Source of the DNA: Fibrobacterota bacterium
GTDB lineage: Bacteria; Fibrobacterota; Fibrobacteria; UBA11236
DNA: 63,085 bases
Assembly (NCBI GenBank): GCA_019509785.1
Contig: JAEKLQ010000057.1
Span: 1-63,085, forward strand
Direction: 5' to 3'
The translations under genes were made by a program, and so were the position numbers. The notes below the pieces were generated by a model. That model ran no database searches, was not told where the DNA came from, and worked only from the letters and a program-made list of their open reading frames with translations. This document shows, one piece after another, positions 16,513-25,700 of the stretch (positions are counted from its first letter, which is position 1; each line of letters opens with the position of its first letter).

Positions 16513-17451
16513 TTGCCGAAGTTGCCCGTCCTCCTTCCCAGAATTTCCCGCATCTTCCTCATCCTGGCCCTGGCCGCGGCCGGCATCAGGAAAGCGCCCG
16601 CCGATACCGTTAAGCCCCTTTTGTTCGGGCCCTTCTTCATGAACCAGATCAGCATCACGGGAAGTCCGGCTGGCTATGATTACATCCTCACCAACGGCTT
16701 CTATCATTTCCAGGTCGGCTGGATCGAACCCATTGCGCAGGGGAATAGCGGCCTTTTCAGCGAAACATACTTCGAAACCGACGGAAACCTCAACGTTTCC
16801 CCCTTCACCTCGGACGTCGGCACCACCTTCAATCTGAAGCCCCTGCGGTACCTGGAACTCGGGCTCAGCTATAACCGCATGATGTTCCACAACTCCATGG
16901 TTTCATTCGCCAGCCCGAACGGCTTGCCGGACAAAAGGCTTTATCGTCCCGATGAGATCCTTTCTAGGCGCCAAGAATTGGGCGGCGCGGATATTTTCAC
17001 CTACCATGCCAACTTCACGTTGGATATGGGACTGGCGCAATTCTATCTCTCGGGATCGCGCACTCTATGGGACATGGACGCGAAGGGCAAGGACTACGTG
17101 TACGAATACGGGGACGGTTTGCTGCTGTCCATACGCGACCGCGTGAACTACGCCATGGCCCAGACCACTTTCGATCTTCGGCCCCATTCCGTATTCCACA
17201 AAATGTCTTTCGTGGGGCTAGCCTTGAGGGATCAATACTGGGCCACGGAAACATCCAAACTCAAAAAGAATCTGGTATCGGGCGGGATTACCGGAATCCG
17301 CCTGGGACAGAATTCCCGTTTCCAGCGCCGCGGACTCGATTTAAGCCTGGGATATTGGACCCTCCACGATCAAATCCCTTCGGGGAATTTCGTGAAGTCG
17401 TGGGTGATCATCGCGGATTGGCAGTGGAACATCCACGTGCTTAAGATTTGA
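16513..17451 (+). CDS. Exported protein of unknown function, probable outer-membrane barrel
   Basis: The reading frame opens with TTG and encodes 312 residues with a signal-like N-terminus (LPRISRIFLILALAAAGI). The rest alternates aromatic and polar residues in strand-like runs such as YFETDGNLNVSPF, YLELGLSYNRMMF, TYHANFTLDMGLAQFYL and LDLSLGYWTLHDQ. That is the texture of an outer-membrane beta-barrel. No family is recognised. It is divergent from the BamE-like gene and convergent with the LolA-like gene, and it stands alone as a transcript. Confidence 0.68.
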   Translation: MPKLPVLLPRISRIFLILALAAAGIRKAPADTVKPLLFGPFFMNQISITGSPAGYDYILTNGFYHFQVGWIEPIAQGNSGLFSETYFETDGNLNVSPFTSDVGTTFNLKPLRYLELGLSYNRMMFHNSMVSFASPNGLPDKRLYRPDEILSRRQELGGADIFTYHANFTLDMGLAQFYLSGSRTLWDMDAKGKDYVYEYGDGLLLSIRDRVNYAMAQTTFDLRPHSVFHKMSFVGLALRDQYWATETSKLKKNLVSGGITGIRLGQNSRFQRRGLDLSLGYWTLHDQIPSGNFVKSWVIIADWQWNIHVLKI

Positions 17452-17479
17452 TCGCTAGCGGCAATTCCGTATTTGGATC

Positions 17480-18340
17480 CTAATTCCGGGCCTCGCTCGA
17501 TCCCTCGTCGGCGGATTCCGTTTCGGGAGAACCTTCGGTGCCCGGAGGAAGAACAAGAGGGTGCTTCTCCAAAAGACTCAGGCGCGCGTGCTCTTTGCGG
17601 GCCTGCGGCGGCTCGGAGAAGGAAAAATTCTTGAAGCACATCCTGAGGCTGGACAAGGAGTCGTTGTCCGCCAATCCCAGATCGGTCGCCAGCCATTTCC
17701 CGTCTAGCTCCTGGTAGGCTTTCACCGCCATGGTCTTCAAACGTTCCCCGTGGGTCCCGTAGAAAACCAAGCTCTTGACCAACACCGGGCTCTTGGATAA
17801 TTCCACATCCAAGCGGCTGTAAAACGATTGGTACAGAGGCTTCAGCACTATGCTGATTTGATAGGTGGAATCGGTGATACGTAGGCTTTTGCAGGCGGAA
17901 AATTCCAAGAAGAAATCCGCCGGCAACTTGAGCATGTCTTCATAGGTGAGCAAGGTGCCGAACACGCCCTTCTTCCATTGCCGGTTGGCGATGCGCCGCA
18001 CGCGATGCGTTTCTTCGTCCGTGATCCACTGTTCCTTGCCGAAATTCAGGCTCTTGTATTCGAACGCCTTGCGCGCCCCGGTAAGACAAAGCTTGCGCTC
18101 ACCCAAATCGTCGGCGAACTCGGCGTAGCCTGCCAAGGAATCCTTGCCCGAAGTGAAATCGTCATGAACCATTTCCACCGTGGCCTGATACCGGCCATGG
18201 AATTGGTTTTCCAAAGCCTGAGTCAGAAGGGGACGTGCGATTTCATCCTGGCTCGTTCCGGCCGGCTCCGCGAAGGCCGAGCCGGTCCCTGTGATAGAGA
18301 CGAATAGGATAAAGACTTTTAAATAGCGGATTGGCAGCAT
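17480..18340 (-). CDS. LolA-like outer-membrane lipoprotein-sorting protein
   Basis: I start at the ATG at 18340, which gives a clean signal peptide (MLPIRYLKVFILFVS to FAEP); the frame could begin at TTG 18352. The 286-residue product has the LolA-like beta layout found in uncharacterised outer-membrane lipoprotein-sorting proteins. ERKLCLTGARKAFEYKSLNFGKEQW comes in the first half, and an ISIVLKPLYQSFYSRLDVELSK strand comes later, followed by a YQELDGKWLATDL segment. The family carries lipoproteins or lipids across the periplasm. A charged Glu/Ser-rich tail ends the protein. Confidence 0.72.
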   Translation of the reverse strand: MLPIRYLKVFILFVSITGTGSAFAEPAGTSQDEIARPLLTQALENQFHGRYQATVEMVHDDFTSGKDSLAGYAEFADDLGERKLCLTGARKAFEYKSLNFGKEQWITDEETHRVRRIANRQWKKGVFGTLLTYEDMLKLPADFFLEFSACKSLRITDSTYQISIVLKPLYQSFYSRLDVELSKSPVLVKSLVFYGTHGERLKTMAVKAYQELDGKWLATDLGLADNDSLSSLRMCFKNFSFSEPPQARKEHARLSLLEKHPLVLPPGTEGSPETESADEGSSEARN

Positions 18341-18423
18341 GCGAAATTCCAAATCTCGGGTAAACCGGGTCGCCGTTCCCTAAATTATATAATTCGGCAC
18401 CCATCAGAAACCGCTATCCCGGT

Positions 18424-18460
18424 CGCAAAAAAGCCCGCAGATCCGCTATCTACGGGCTTT
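18424..18460 (-). terminator. Rho-independent terminator downstream of recA
   Basis: On the minus strand AAAGCCCGTAGAT pairs with ATCTGCGGGCTTT (one mismatch) around a short loop, and TTTTTT follows. It is about 130 nt after the recA stop. It separates recA from the LolA-like gene. Confidence 0.85.
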
Positions 18461-18553
18461 AACTCCAAGTGACGGGCGGCATGTAAGCGCTTGATCGAAT
18501 GTATCCTTGCGCGCGGCCGAATTTCCGAGCCTCTCCAAGCCGGCTGAGGAGTG

Positions 18554-18581
18554 AGGAAGGCCATCTTTCCATGGCCTTCCT
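18554..18581. other. Perfect 11-bp hairpin just after the recA stop
   Basis: AGGAAGGCCAT and ATGGCCTTCCT flank a 6-nt loop, 11 nt past the recA stop codon. On the recA strand no T-run follows. It is more likely a transcript-end stabilising or pausing hairpin than a full terminator. Confidence 0.6.
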
Positions 18582-18591
18582 TTCCTGAATC

Positions 18592-19707
18592 TCACTCACC
18601 CTGGGCCGTAACCTCGATATTGTCCCAGGACTCGTCGGCGGGATTGCTGGATAGGCCCTTGCCGGCCTTCGTATCCGCCTGGCCCGCGGCCAAAGTCTGC
18701 CGGATCTTGAGTTCGATCTCCTCGGCCATGGCCCGGTTTTCCTTGAGAAAATCCCTGGCCTTCTCGCGGCCTTGACCGATGCGTTCCTTCCCGTAGGAGA
18801 ACCAAGTCCCGCTCTTCTGCACGATCTCCATCTCCGTGGCCAAATCCAGAAGGCTGCCCTCGCGGGAGATACCGGTGCCGTAAAGGATGTCGAATTCGCA
18901 TTGCTTGAAGGGCGCGGCCACCTTGTTCTTCACCACCTTCACCTTGGTACGGCTGCCGATCACCTCTTCCCCTTCCTTGAGGGAAGCGATCTTGCGGATA
19001 TCCAGGCGCACCGAGGCGTAGAACTTCAAGGCGTTACCGCCGGTGGTGGTCTCCGGATTGCCGAACATCACGCCGATTTTCATGCGCAATTGGTTGATGA
19101 AGATAAGGCAGCAATGGGAGCGGTTCAGGATGCCGGTGAGCTTGCGAAGGGCTTGGGACATGAGGCGGGCCTGAAGCCCCATATGGGAATCGCCCATTTC
19201 GCCGTTGATTTCGGCCGCCGGCACCAAGGCCGCCACCGAATCAACCACGATCAGATCGATGGCTCCGCTACGGACCAAGGTTTCGCAAATGTCGAGGGCC
19301 TGCTCGCCGGTATCGGGCTGGGAGACCAACAGGTTATCGATATCCACGCCCAGTTTACGGGCGTATTGCGCGTCGAAGGCATGCTCGGCATCGATGAAGG
19401 CCGCCACGCCGCCGGCACGTTGAGCTTCCGCAATAGCGTGCAGGGTGAGGGTGGTCTTGCCCGAGGATTCCGGTCCAAAAATCTCGACGACGCGCCCCTT
19501 AGGTAGCCCGCCTATCCCAAGGCACATATCCAGCTGGATGCAGCCAGTGCTAATGGTCGGGATATCCATGGTCTCCTGGCTACCCAAGGTCATAATTGAA
19601 CCCTTGCCGTGGTTCTTCTCGATTTGGGCCACGGCAGCGTCCAAAGCCCGCTTCTTGTTGGCGGTTTCTTCGGAAACGGGGGGAGAGGATTTTTTACTGG
19701 ACATCAT
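18592..19707 (-). CDS. recA: Recombinase A
   Basis: The 371-residue RecA forms ATP-dependent filaments on single-stranded DNA for homologous recombination and triggers LexA self-cleavage. It shows the Walker [48 protein letters not shown], the L2-region [30 protein letters not shown] and a normal acidic C-terminus. An AAGGAG Shine-Dalgarno precedes the start, where two ATGs stand in tandem. The promoter contains a Fibrobacter-type LexA box. cinA lies directly upstream on the same strand. Confidence 0.98.
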   Translation of the reverse strand: MMSSKKSSPPVSEETANKKRALDAAVAQIEKNHGKGSIMTLGSQETMDIPTISTGCIQLDMCLGIGGLPKGRVVEIFGPESSGKTTLTLHAIAEAQRAGGVAAFIDAEHAFDAQYARKLGVDIDNLLVSQPDTGEQALDICETLVRSGAIDLIVVDSVAALVPAAEINGEMGDSHMGLQARLMSQALRKLTGILNRSHCCLIFINQLRMKIGVMFGNPETTTGGNALKFYASVRLDIRKIASLKEGEEVIGSRTKVKVVKNKVAAPFKQCEFDILYGTGISREGSLLDLATEMEIVQKSGTWFSYGKERIGQGREKARDFLKENRAMAEEIELKIRQTLAAGQADTKAGKGLSSNPADESWDNIEVTAQGE

Positions 19708-19758
19708 GAACTCCTTCTGGAAGGGAGGTGGAAAAGGCGCAGGTGGCCTTTGGGGAAT

Positions 19759-19787
19759 ATTTTAGAATATACTGCACATACGTGCAA
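19759..19787 (-). promoter_or_regulatory. recA promoter
   Basis: On the minus strand TTGCAC (19787-19782) and TAAAAT (19764-19759) are separated by exactly 17 nt, about 50 nt before the recA start. This is one of the best sigma-70-type promoters in the window. Its -35 element lies inside the LexA box. Confidence 0.85.
19773..19786. promoter_or_regulatory. LexA operator of Fibrobacter type
   Basis: TGCACATACGTGCA fits TGC-N-C-N4-GTGCA exactly, the SOS box reported for Fibrobacter succinogenes. It differs from the Gram-positive (GAAC-N4-GTTC) and proteobacterial (CTGT-N8-ACAG) boxes. It covers the -35 element of recA, so bound LexA would block transcription until DNA damage. Confidence 0.82.
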
Positions 19788-19812
19788 GGGCATTTTTGGG
19801 TAGACGTGATGC

Positions 19813-21090
19813 TCATACCAGTTGTCCTGAGATCAAGAGCCGGAGTTGATTGAGCGCCCAATAAGCCGAGCGCCAGCGGATGGAATTCCGGTCGCCACGC
19901 AGCTTCACCAGGCGGGCATGGGCCCGCTCCTTGGAGGCGACGGCGATCCAAACGGTTCCCACAGACTTCTCCGGGGTACCTCCGGTGGGCCCGGCCACGC
20001 CGGTGACCGCGGCCGCGAAATCGGCGCCGGACCGCTCCCGACAGCCACGGGCCATGGCGAGGGCGGTCGCCTCCGAGACCGCGCCATGGGCGGCCAAGAT
20101 GGCGGGATCGACCCCGAGCAAGTCGGTCTTGGCTTGATTGGAATAGGTGAGATAGCCCTGCCGGAAAACCTCGGAACTGCCCGAAGTTTCCGTAATCAAG
20201 AAACCCAGTCCCCCGCCGGTGCAGGATTCGGCTACGGACACCGTGGCTCCCTTGGCCTTGAGGGCGGACACCACGGCCTCGGGAAGGCTGAGGCCTCCCG
20301 CATCCACCAGGGATTCCCGCGGAATGGCCGCCAGCATGGAGGCCCAAGCCGCATCGAGCTCGGCGGCGCGTTGTTCCCGCTCCGCAGGAGAGCATAGGAC
20401 GGAGAGACCCAAGTGCACGCCCCGCTCTTGGGGTAGACTCGAGAAGCGGAAACCCGCAGGCCAAGCGAGGGAAGCGAAAGCTTCGCGCTGCGCGCCTTCG
20501 GACCAAGCCCAGGTCCAGGCCTTTTTTTCGAGCAGGATCGAATCCCCGGTAAGGCCGGGAAGCACATGGAGACGGAACATGGCGTCCAGCTCGGCGGGAA
20601 CTCCCGGGAAGGAATAAGCCGGAATGCCGTTGACTTCGAAGGCGAAGCCGCAGGCCGTACCCGCGGGGTTACGTAACGGGCGCGTTCCGTCCGGGACGAA
20701 AGCCTGGTTACGCTGCCCATCGGACAGCATCGGTTTCGGGCGGCCCACGAAAGCGGCCATCCCCCCGAGGAACTCCTCCAGCCAGGCCAGGGCTTCGGCG
20801 CTTTCGCGCAAGGGCTTGCCCAACCACGCCGCCACCGCCTGCCGGGTGAGATCATCGCGTGTCGGCCCCAGGCCGCCGGTGAGGATCAAGAGATCCGCGG
20901 GCGAAGGGGCATGCCGCCCAGAGGCCAAGTCCAAGGCGCGGCCGATATCCTCTTCATCGTCCGCGACGACCAGCGAGAAGGCCACGGCATGGCCCAAGGG
21001 CGACACGATGCGGGAAAGATCGAATTGATTGGTATTCAGGATCTTGCCGCCGAGCAGTTCGTCCCCGATATTGATTACGCCGATTCGCAT
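19813..21090 (-). CDS. cinA: CinA: competence/damage-inducible protein with nicotinamide-nucleotide amidase domain
   Basis: The ATG at 21090 begins MRIGVINIGDELLGGKI, the true CinA start; the longer opening to 21228 is spurious. The 425-residue product has an N-terminal MoaB/MogA-like (COG1058) domain with ILTGGLGPTRDDLTRQAVA and SFPGVPAEL. Its C-terminal amidase domain has VSVAESCTGGGLGFLIT and AVTGVAGPTGGTPEKSVGTV. Such proteins recycle NMN by deamidating it to nicotinate mononucleotide. The position just before recA is common in bacteria. A TATATT box lies 6 nt before the start codon. Confidence 0.93.
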   Translation of the reverse strand: MRIGVINIGDELLGGKILNTNQFDLSRIVSPLGHAVAFSLVVADDEEDIGRALDLASGRHAPSPADLLILTGGLGPTRDDLTRQAVAAWLGKPLRESAEALAWLEEFLGGMAAFVGRPKPMLSDGQRNQAFVPDGTRPLRNPAGTACGFAFEVNGIPAYSFPGVPAELDAMFRLHVLPGLTGDSILLEKKAWTWAWSEGAQREAFASLAWPAGFRFSSLPQERGVHLGLSVLCSPAEREQRAAELDAAWASMLAAIPRESLVDAGGLSLPEAVVSALKAKGATVSVAESCTGGGLGFLITETSGSSEVFRQGYLTYSNQAKTDLLGVDPAILAAHGAVSEATALAMARGCRERSGADFAAAVTGVAGPTGGTPEKSVGTVWIAVASKERAHARLVKLRGDRNSIRWRSAYWALNQLRLLISGQLV

Positions 21091-21096
21091 GGAAGA

Positions 21097-21102
21097 AATA
21101 TA
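21097..21102 (-). promoter_or_regulatory. -10 box for cinA (leaderless)
   Basis: TATATT on the minus strand ends 6 nt before the ATG at 21090, and no Shine-Dalgarno is present. The transcript would begin at or next to the A of the start codon. Confidence 0.45.
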
Positions 21103-21212
21103 CCCTACCGCCGGGGACAGGAAGTGGCCCAGATGCGGACGCCGGCGTGCGGCCCATCCCGACGAAGGCGATATCGCGTCACGCGAAGTTGCTACCTTTG
21201 CTTCCCAAGCCG

Positions 21213-22187
21213 ATGTGGTCCAAGGCATTGCTCAGAACCTTACCCGCACTTGCGGCCCTCGGGATCGCCCTCGCGTCCATCTGCGCGCGTCCGGCGGAGG
21301 CGCAAACCCATAGCGGCATCCCGGAAATCGACTCCCTGCCTTTAAAGGATTGGGGAGGGCCGGACCATCCTCTCCCCTACGGCAAAATCATGATCTTGTC
21401 GGCCCTGGTTCCCGGTGCCGGGCAGATTTACGGAAACCATCCCGTGCGGGGCGGCTTCCTGATCGGAATGGAAACCTTGTTGGCCGGCCTTTCGATTTAT
21501 TCGAACCTGGTGGATATCCCGCATTGGCGCAATCAGGCCAACGATGCCTTGGACCAGGCCGATCTGTTGTTCCTACGGCAAAGCCTGGAGCCCGACAGCG
21601 TCGCGGCCTTGGAAGGCCAGCGCCGGAAGCAAATCGCCTTCGCCCGGGATCGCGTGCGCCTGGCCGCGCAGCAACAGGACCTGGCCAATTCCGAATTCGC
21701 CTGGGCCATCGGGCTGCACGCTTACGGAATCCTGGATGCGGGGGAGATCGCCTGGCGTAGCCAGCATCGCGATACCGAGCCCCGTTCGGTGCGCCGGGCC
21801 ATGGCTTGGGGAATGCTCTTCCCCGGTGGCGGCCAACTCTACAATCATCGTTACGGCAAGTTCGGCATGCTTTGGATGACGCTGGGGGCCAGCACGGTTT
21901 CCGCCTGGTCGCGGCAGGAAATGGTGGACCTTTTCAATCGCCGCATCGCCATCGCGCGCAGCGAGCAGCCCGCGGGTTCGGAAACCCTGACGGACATGGA
22001 GAAGGATAGGACCTTGTACCGCAAGCGGCGTAACCAATATTATTGGGGCATGGCCCTGTTCTACGTTTACGGGGTCCTGGACGGGATGGTGGATGCGGCT
22101 CTATCCGATTTCGACGCGCCCGCCAAATTCGCCGTCGCGCCTTCGCCCGATGGCGGATTGGCGGTTTCCTGGCAAGTGCCTTTCTGA
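21213..22187 (+). CDS. Membrane protein with two DUF5683-type segments
   Basis: The chosen ATG at 21213 (MWSKALLRTLPALAALGIALAS) gives a signal peptide ending PAEAQ; an upstream in-frame start only adds a basic stretch. The 324-residue product contains the DUF5683 hallmark LVPGAGQIYGNHPVRGGFLIG, and a second diverged copy, LFPGGGQLYNHRYGKFGMLWM. Each is followed by hydrophobic helices. The family is common in Bacteroidota and Fibrobacterota and has no known activity. It is divergent from cinA. Confidence 0.75.
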   Translation: MWSKALLRTLPALAALGIALASICARPAEAQTHSGIPEIDSLPLKDWGGPDHPLPYGKIMILSALVPGAGQIYGNHPVRGGFLIGMETLLAGLSIYSNLVDIPHWRNQANDALDQADLLFLRQSLEPDSVAALEGQRRKQIAFARDRVRLAAQQQDLANSEFAWAIGLHAYGILDAGEIAWRSQHRDTEPRSVRRAMAWGMLFPGGGQLYNHRYGKFGMLWMTLGASTVSAWSRQEMVDLFNRRIAIARSEQPAGSETLTDMEKDRTLYRKRRNQYYWGMALFYVYGVLDGMVDAALSDFDAPAKFAVAPSPDGGLAVSWQVPF

Positions 22188-22196
22188 AGGATCCTT

Positions 22197-22622
22197 TTAT
22201 ATCCCATCTTCGCTCGTGGCCTTCCGCCATCTCGCGAGGAACGCCTCCCATTCCTTCTTCGCGTACTCCAATCCCTCCCCCGGGTTAGGCGCTGTTCGCA
22301 CGTATTCGTCCAGGCACTCGGCGAGGGTCGGAGGTTCGAGATGGCGTATCCAGCGATCGAGGCGGAAATCGAAATACAGCTCGCGATGATCGAGCGGCCA
22401 TCCCGGCGGGAGCTTTTCCGCCAAGCGGCCCATGAGAGCCGCCGGAAAGCCGGCTTCGGCAAGGGGCAAAAGGAAAGCCGCCCCCGAGGGACCGTCCCAG
22501 GCTTTACCCAGGGACCGCAGGACGGATTCCAAAGCCTCCGCTTGGGGCGGAGAAAGGCGCTGGAGCCGGGACTTCGGATCGGAATCGTCCAGGCGGAAAG
22601 GTTTGCCCATGTCGGCCAGCAT
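22197..22622 (-). CDS. Hypothetical protein, about 141 residues
   Basis: I set the start at 22622 (MLADMGKPFRLDDSDP), with 22610 possible. The longer opening to 22712 would run through the terminator of the upstream gene. It is a soluble, Leu-rich protein with no signal peptide. Recognisable phrases are LSPPQAEALESVLRSLGKAWDG and DHRELYFDFRLDRWIRHLEPPTL. I do not recognise a family. It is convergent with the DUF5683 gene, its stop lying 9 nt past that gene's end. Confidence 0.6.
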   Translation of the reverse strand: MLADMGKPFRLDDSDPKSRLQRLSPPQAEALESVLRSLGKAWDGPSGAAFLLPLAEAGFPAALMGRLAEKLPPGWPLDHRELYFDFRLDRWIRHLEPPTLAECLDEYVRTAPNPGEGLEYAKKEWEAFLARWRKATSEDGI

Positions 22623-22668
22623 AGCATGGGCGGGGACCGAGTGGCCAGGTCCCGAGAGTGGACGAGGT

Positions 22669-22705
22669 AAAAACGAAAAGGCCCCGGGGAGGTTTCCCCG
22701 AGGCC
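22669..22705 (-). terminator. Rho-independent terminator of the giant lipoprotein gene
   Basis: On the minus strand GGCCTCGGGGA pairs with TCCCCGGGGCC (one mismatch) around AACC, and TTTTCGTTTTT follows. It begins 22 nt after the stop codon at 22728. Confidence 0.9.
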
Positions 22706-22727
22706 TGCGCAAACCGACTGGAAACGT

Positions 22728-25700
22728 TTATGGGCCGGCGGTGAGGGGCTTTTCCCTCACTAGTACCATACTGTTCGCGTCCAGGGCCAATTTGGTGGGA
22801 TCGATCTTTTCGCCAAGGAAAATGAACAAATGGGCGACATTGCCCGCTTCGCCGGCGATGAACACGTTCCCCTCGACATGCAGCGAGGCGCTATCCAAGC
22901 GGACCGCCGTTATCCCCTGCAGGGTGCGCATGTCCGCTTTCCAGCTCCGCTGGGTCATGACGGTCTCTAGGTTCGCCTGAGTCCCCGTATAGGCCGGCGG
23001 AGGAAGGGTATCCGCCGGAGGGGGATTGTTCACGACATGGGTGGTGTCCGTCGGCGGATTGTTGTTGGGCTGTTGATCGGGATTCGCCGCCATGGGGTAA
23101 TTGTCCCGGATGGCCAGCTTCAGCTTATCCGACGGATCCGCGAAGAGGACGTATTTGCTGGCCCCGGCTTTGTCGTAAACGAAGACGTACTGCAAAATCG
23201 GATCCTTGATCAGGGACAACGGGTTCACTTCCACGCGGAAATACGCGCCTGTGGAATCCTTGACCACGCCGATGAAGTTGGCGGAAGCGACGAGAGCGGC
23301 CTTTACGAGATCCAGGCTACCCATGTAGGGCTGGGGCTGTCCGCCCGGGGGGGGCTGGGTGCAATTCGCCGTGGCCGGATCGCAGGGCTGGGTGCAGTTG
23401 GTCCTAGTCGGATCGCAGGGCTGGTTGCAAGTGGTCTTGGTCGGATCACAAGGCTGCGTACAGGTTGCCTTGGTCGGGTCGCAGGGCTGGGGGCAAGTGG
23501 TCTTAGTCGGATCGCAAGGCTGCGTACAGGTTGCCTTGGTCGGGTCGCAGGGCTGGTTGCAGGGACCCTTGGTGGAATCGCACGGCGGATTCTGCACTAT
23601 GGGATTGGTGGCCGGGCATTGCGTTCCGGGCTTGCCGTAGTCCAGCGAAATCGGGCGCATTTCGACGATGGGTACGATGCTGTGGACATCGCCGTAGGAA
23701 TCGCGGGCCTTGTCCATGATGGCCGGTTGGCCGACGATGTACTGGTCCTCTATCGCGACTACGATGCTCTGGCCCATCTGGAAGGCCATGGAATCGGAAT
23801 TATGCGCCTGCTTGGAAACGTCCGAGCCGTCCTTCATCGGAAGCAGCTCGAGCTTCAAGACCACCTGGCCGCACATCGGGGAGAGCGCGTTGCTTACGCC
23901 CACGCTGTCGTCCTTCACGCGGTAGACGTGGCCGCCCATCGAGACGAAGAAGTAATCGCCATCCTTCAGGCTCAGCTTGGCCGTGACGAACATACGGTAG
24001 TTGGCCGCGCCGGACATATAAGTGCGGCTGTAGTTCGTGGTCGGATTGGTGGCCGGGTTGCAAACCTGGCCCGCGGGGCACTGGTTCGGATCGGTGGAGC
24101 AATTGGTCTTGGTCGGATCGCAGTTCGTGGTCGTGCACGAGCCCTTGGTGGGGTCGCAAACCGGCTGGTTGTTGACCGGATTGGAAACGAAGCCGCCACC
24201 GGTCTTGTCCTGGAAAATCCAGCCTTTCATGCTGCCCTTCGCGCCCGTGAGTCCGATGGTGAAATCGGCCTTGGCTACGCGTCCGCACATCTGGCCGGGC
24301 CAGCTAATGTGGATCCCGTTGGTGTCGGACTCCTGGAAGAAGTGGCCGTCCACCACCCAATTGCCCTGGCCGTCGTTGAAGACGTGGCCGCCGGCCTGGG
24401 TATGGTGATAAACCTTTCCGTCCGGGGTCTTGTAGGACCAGTCCGCATCGTAGTCGAAGGAACCGTCGGGCTGGCCGCGGAAGTTGGCGCCCGGCACCAC
24501 GGCGAGGGTATCGCCGAAAGCGCCGATGTAGATCGCCGTAGTGCCGTTGAAGACGATCACCGCGCCGGTGTCCGTGCCCTGCGGCGGCGGCCGATAGCCC
24601 ATGGAACCAGTATTCGTGGTATTTACGGGATTGTTTACGACTTGGCCCGTGGTACCGCCGTTGGCCGGCAGATAGCGGGAGACGTCTTCGCCGCGGGCGC
24701 TGGCCGCGAACTGCCCCATATAAGGCCCGGAACCGAAGTTGATCGAACCTTTGGCCGGCGCCATGATCATGTCGATCGGGCCCTGGAGCAAGGCCATGTT
24801 CGGGTCGTAGTGGCCGCGCAGCAACAGGCATTTGCCCGCGTCCGGGCCGCTCTTGAGGGTAACGGGTACGTAGACCTCGCCGGCCATCTCGTTGAAGGCG
24901 GTAGGGACGCTATCCATCAGGGTGTCGCCGTTGAACCAAGCCGTGTAATGGACCATCAACGCCTTGCTGGTATCGAGATACAACCGGAAGGAGATGCCGT
25001 TCACGTTGGAGCCGATTTGGAACTTGCCGGTGAAGGCGCCTAAGGGGGTGGTGACGCGGGCCCGGGTGCCCGGGTTGTTGTTGGGATCCATGGGATTGAA
25101 TCCGAGCATCATTTCGATGTCGTCCGGGAAACCGTCTCCGTCGGAATCCTGCCAAATTATCCCCAAAGCTTGCAGCTTCACGAACTCGGCCTTCTTGGTC
25201 GCGTCGTCGGCCTTCTTGAAGATGAGGCTATCTGTGCCCTTCGGATCGAGCATGGCTTCCAGGAAGTCGGCGATGCCGTCGCCGTCGGTATCGGTACGGA
25301 AATCCGGATACGAATTACGATTGCGGGGATCGGTCTTGTACTTGGCCTCGATTCCGTCGGGAACACCGTCCAGATCCGCATCGGAGAAGGAATTCCCCGT
25401 GACCGGTTGCGTGTTGACGAAGTTGGTCTGGGCCGATTGGAGCGCGTTGAAGGCCGCGTCCCCGGTGGGGTAGTTCTTGCAGGCGAAGTATCCGCGCGTG
25501 GGTCCGAAATCCGATTCCGCGTAGTAACGATCGGGGCTGAAGCCGTTGGCCAGGAACTGGGTGGCCGAGGTGTCGCGGACGGCGATGGCCTTCCACTGAT
25601 ACACGCCGCCGAAGCCCTTGGCGGAATCGTAAAGCGTGGTGATGGCGTTCTCGAAGATGGTGCGATCCCATCCGGGCAGCTTCAGATCCTGGACGCGGCG

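Noticed and set aside
23352-23582. 33-bp periodic repeats as a possible CRISPR array
   Set aside because: The units are contiguous with no spacers, stay in frame and encode a regular Cys repeat inside a long protein. No cas genes are nearby.
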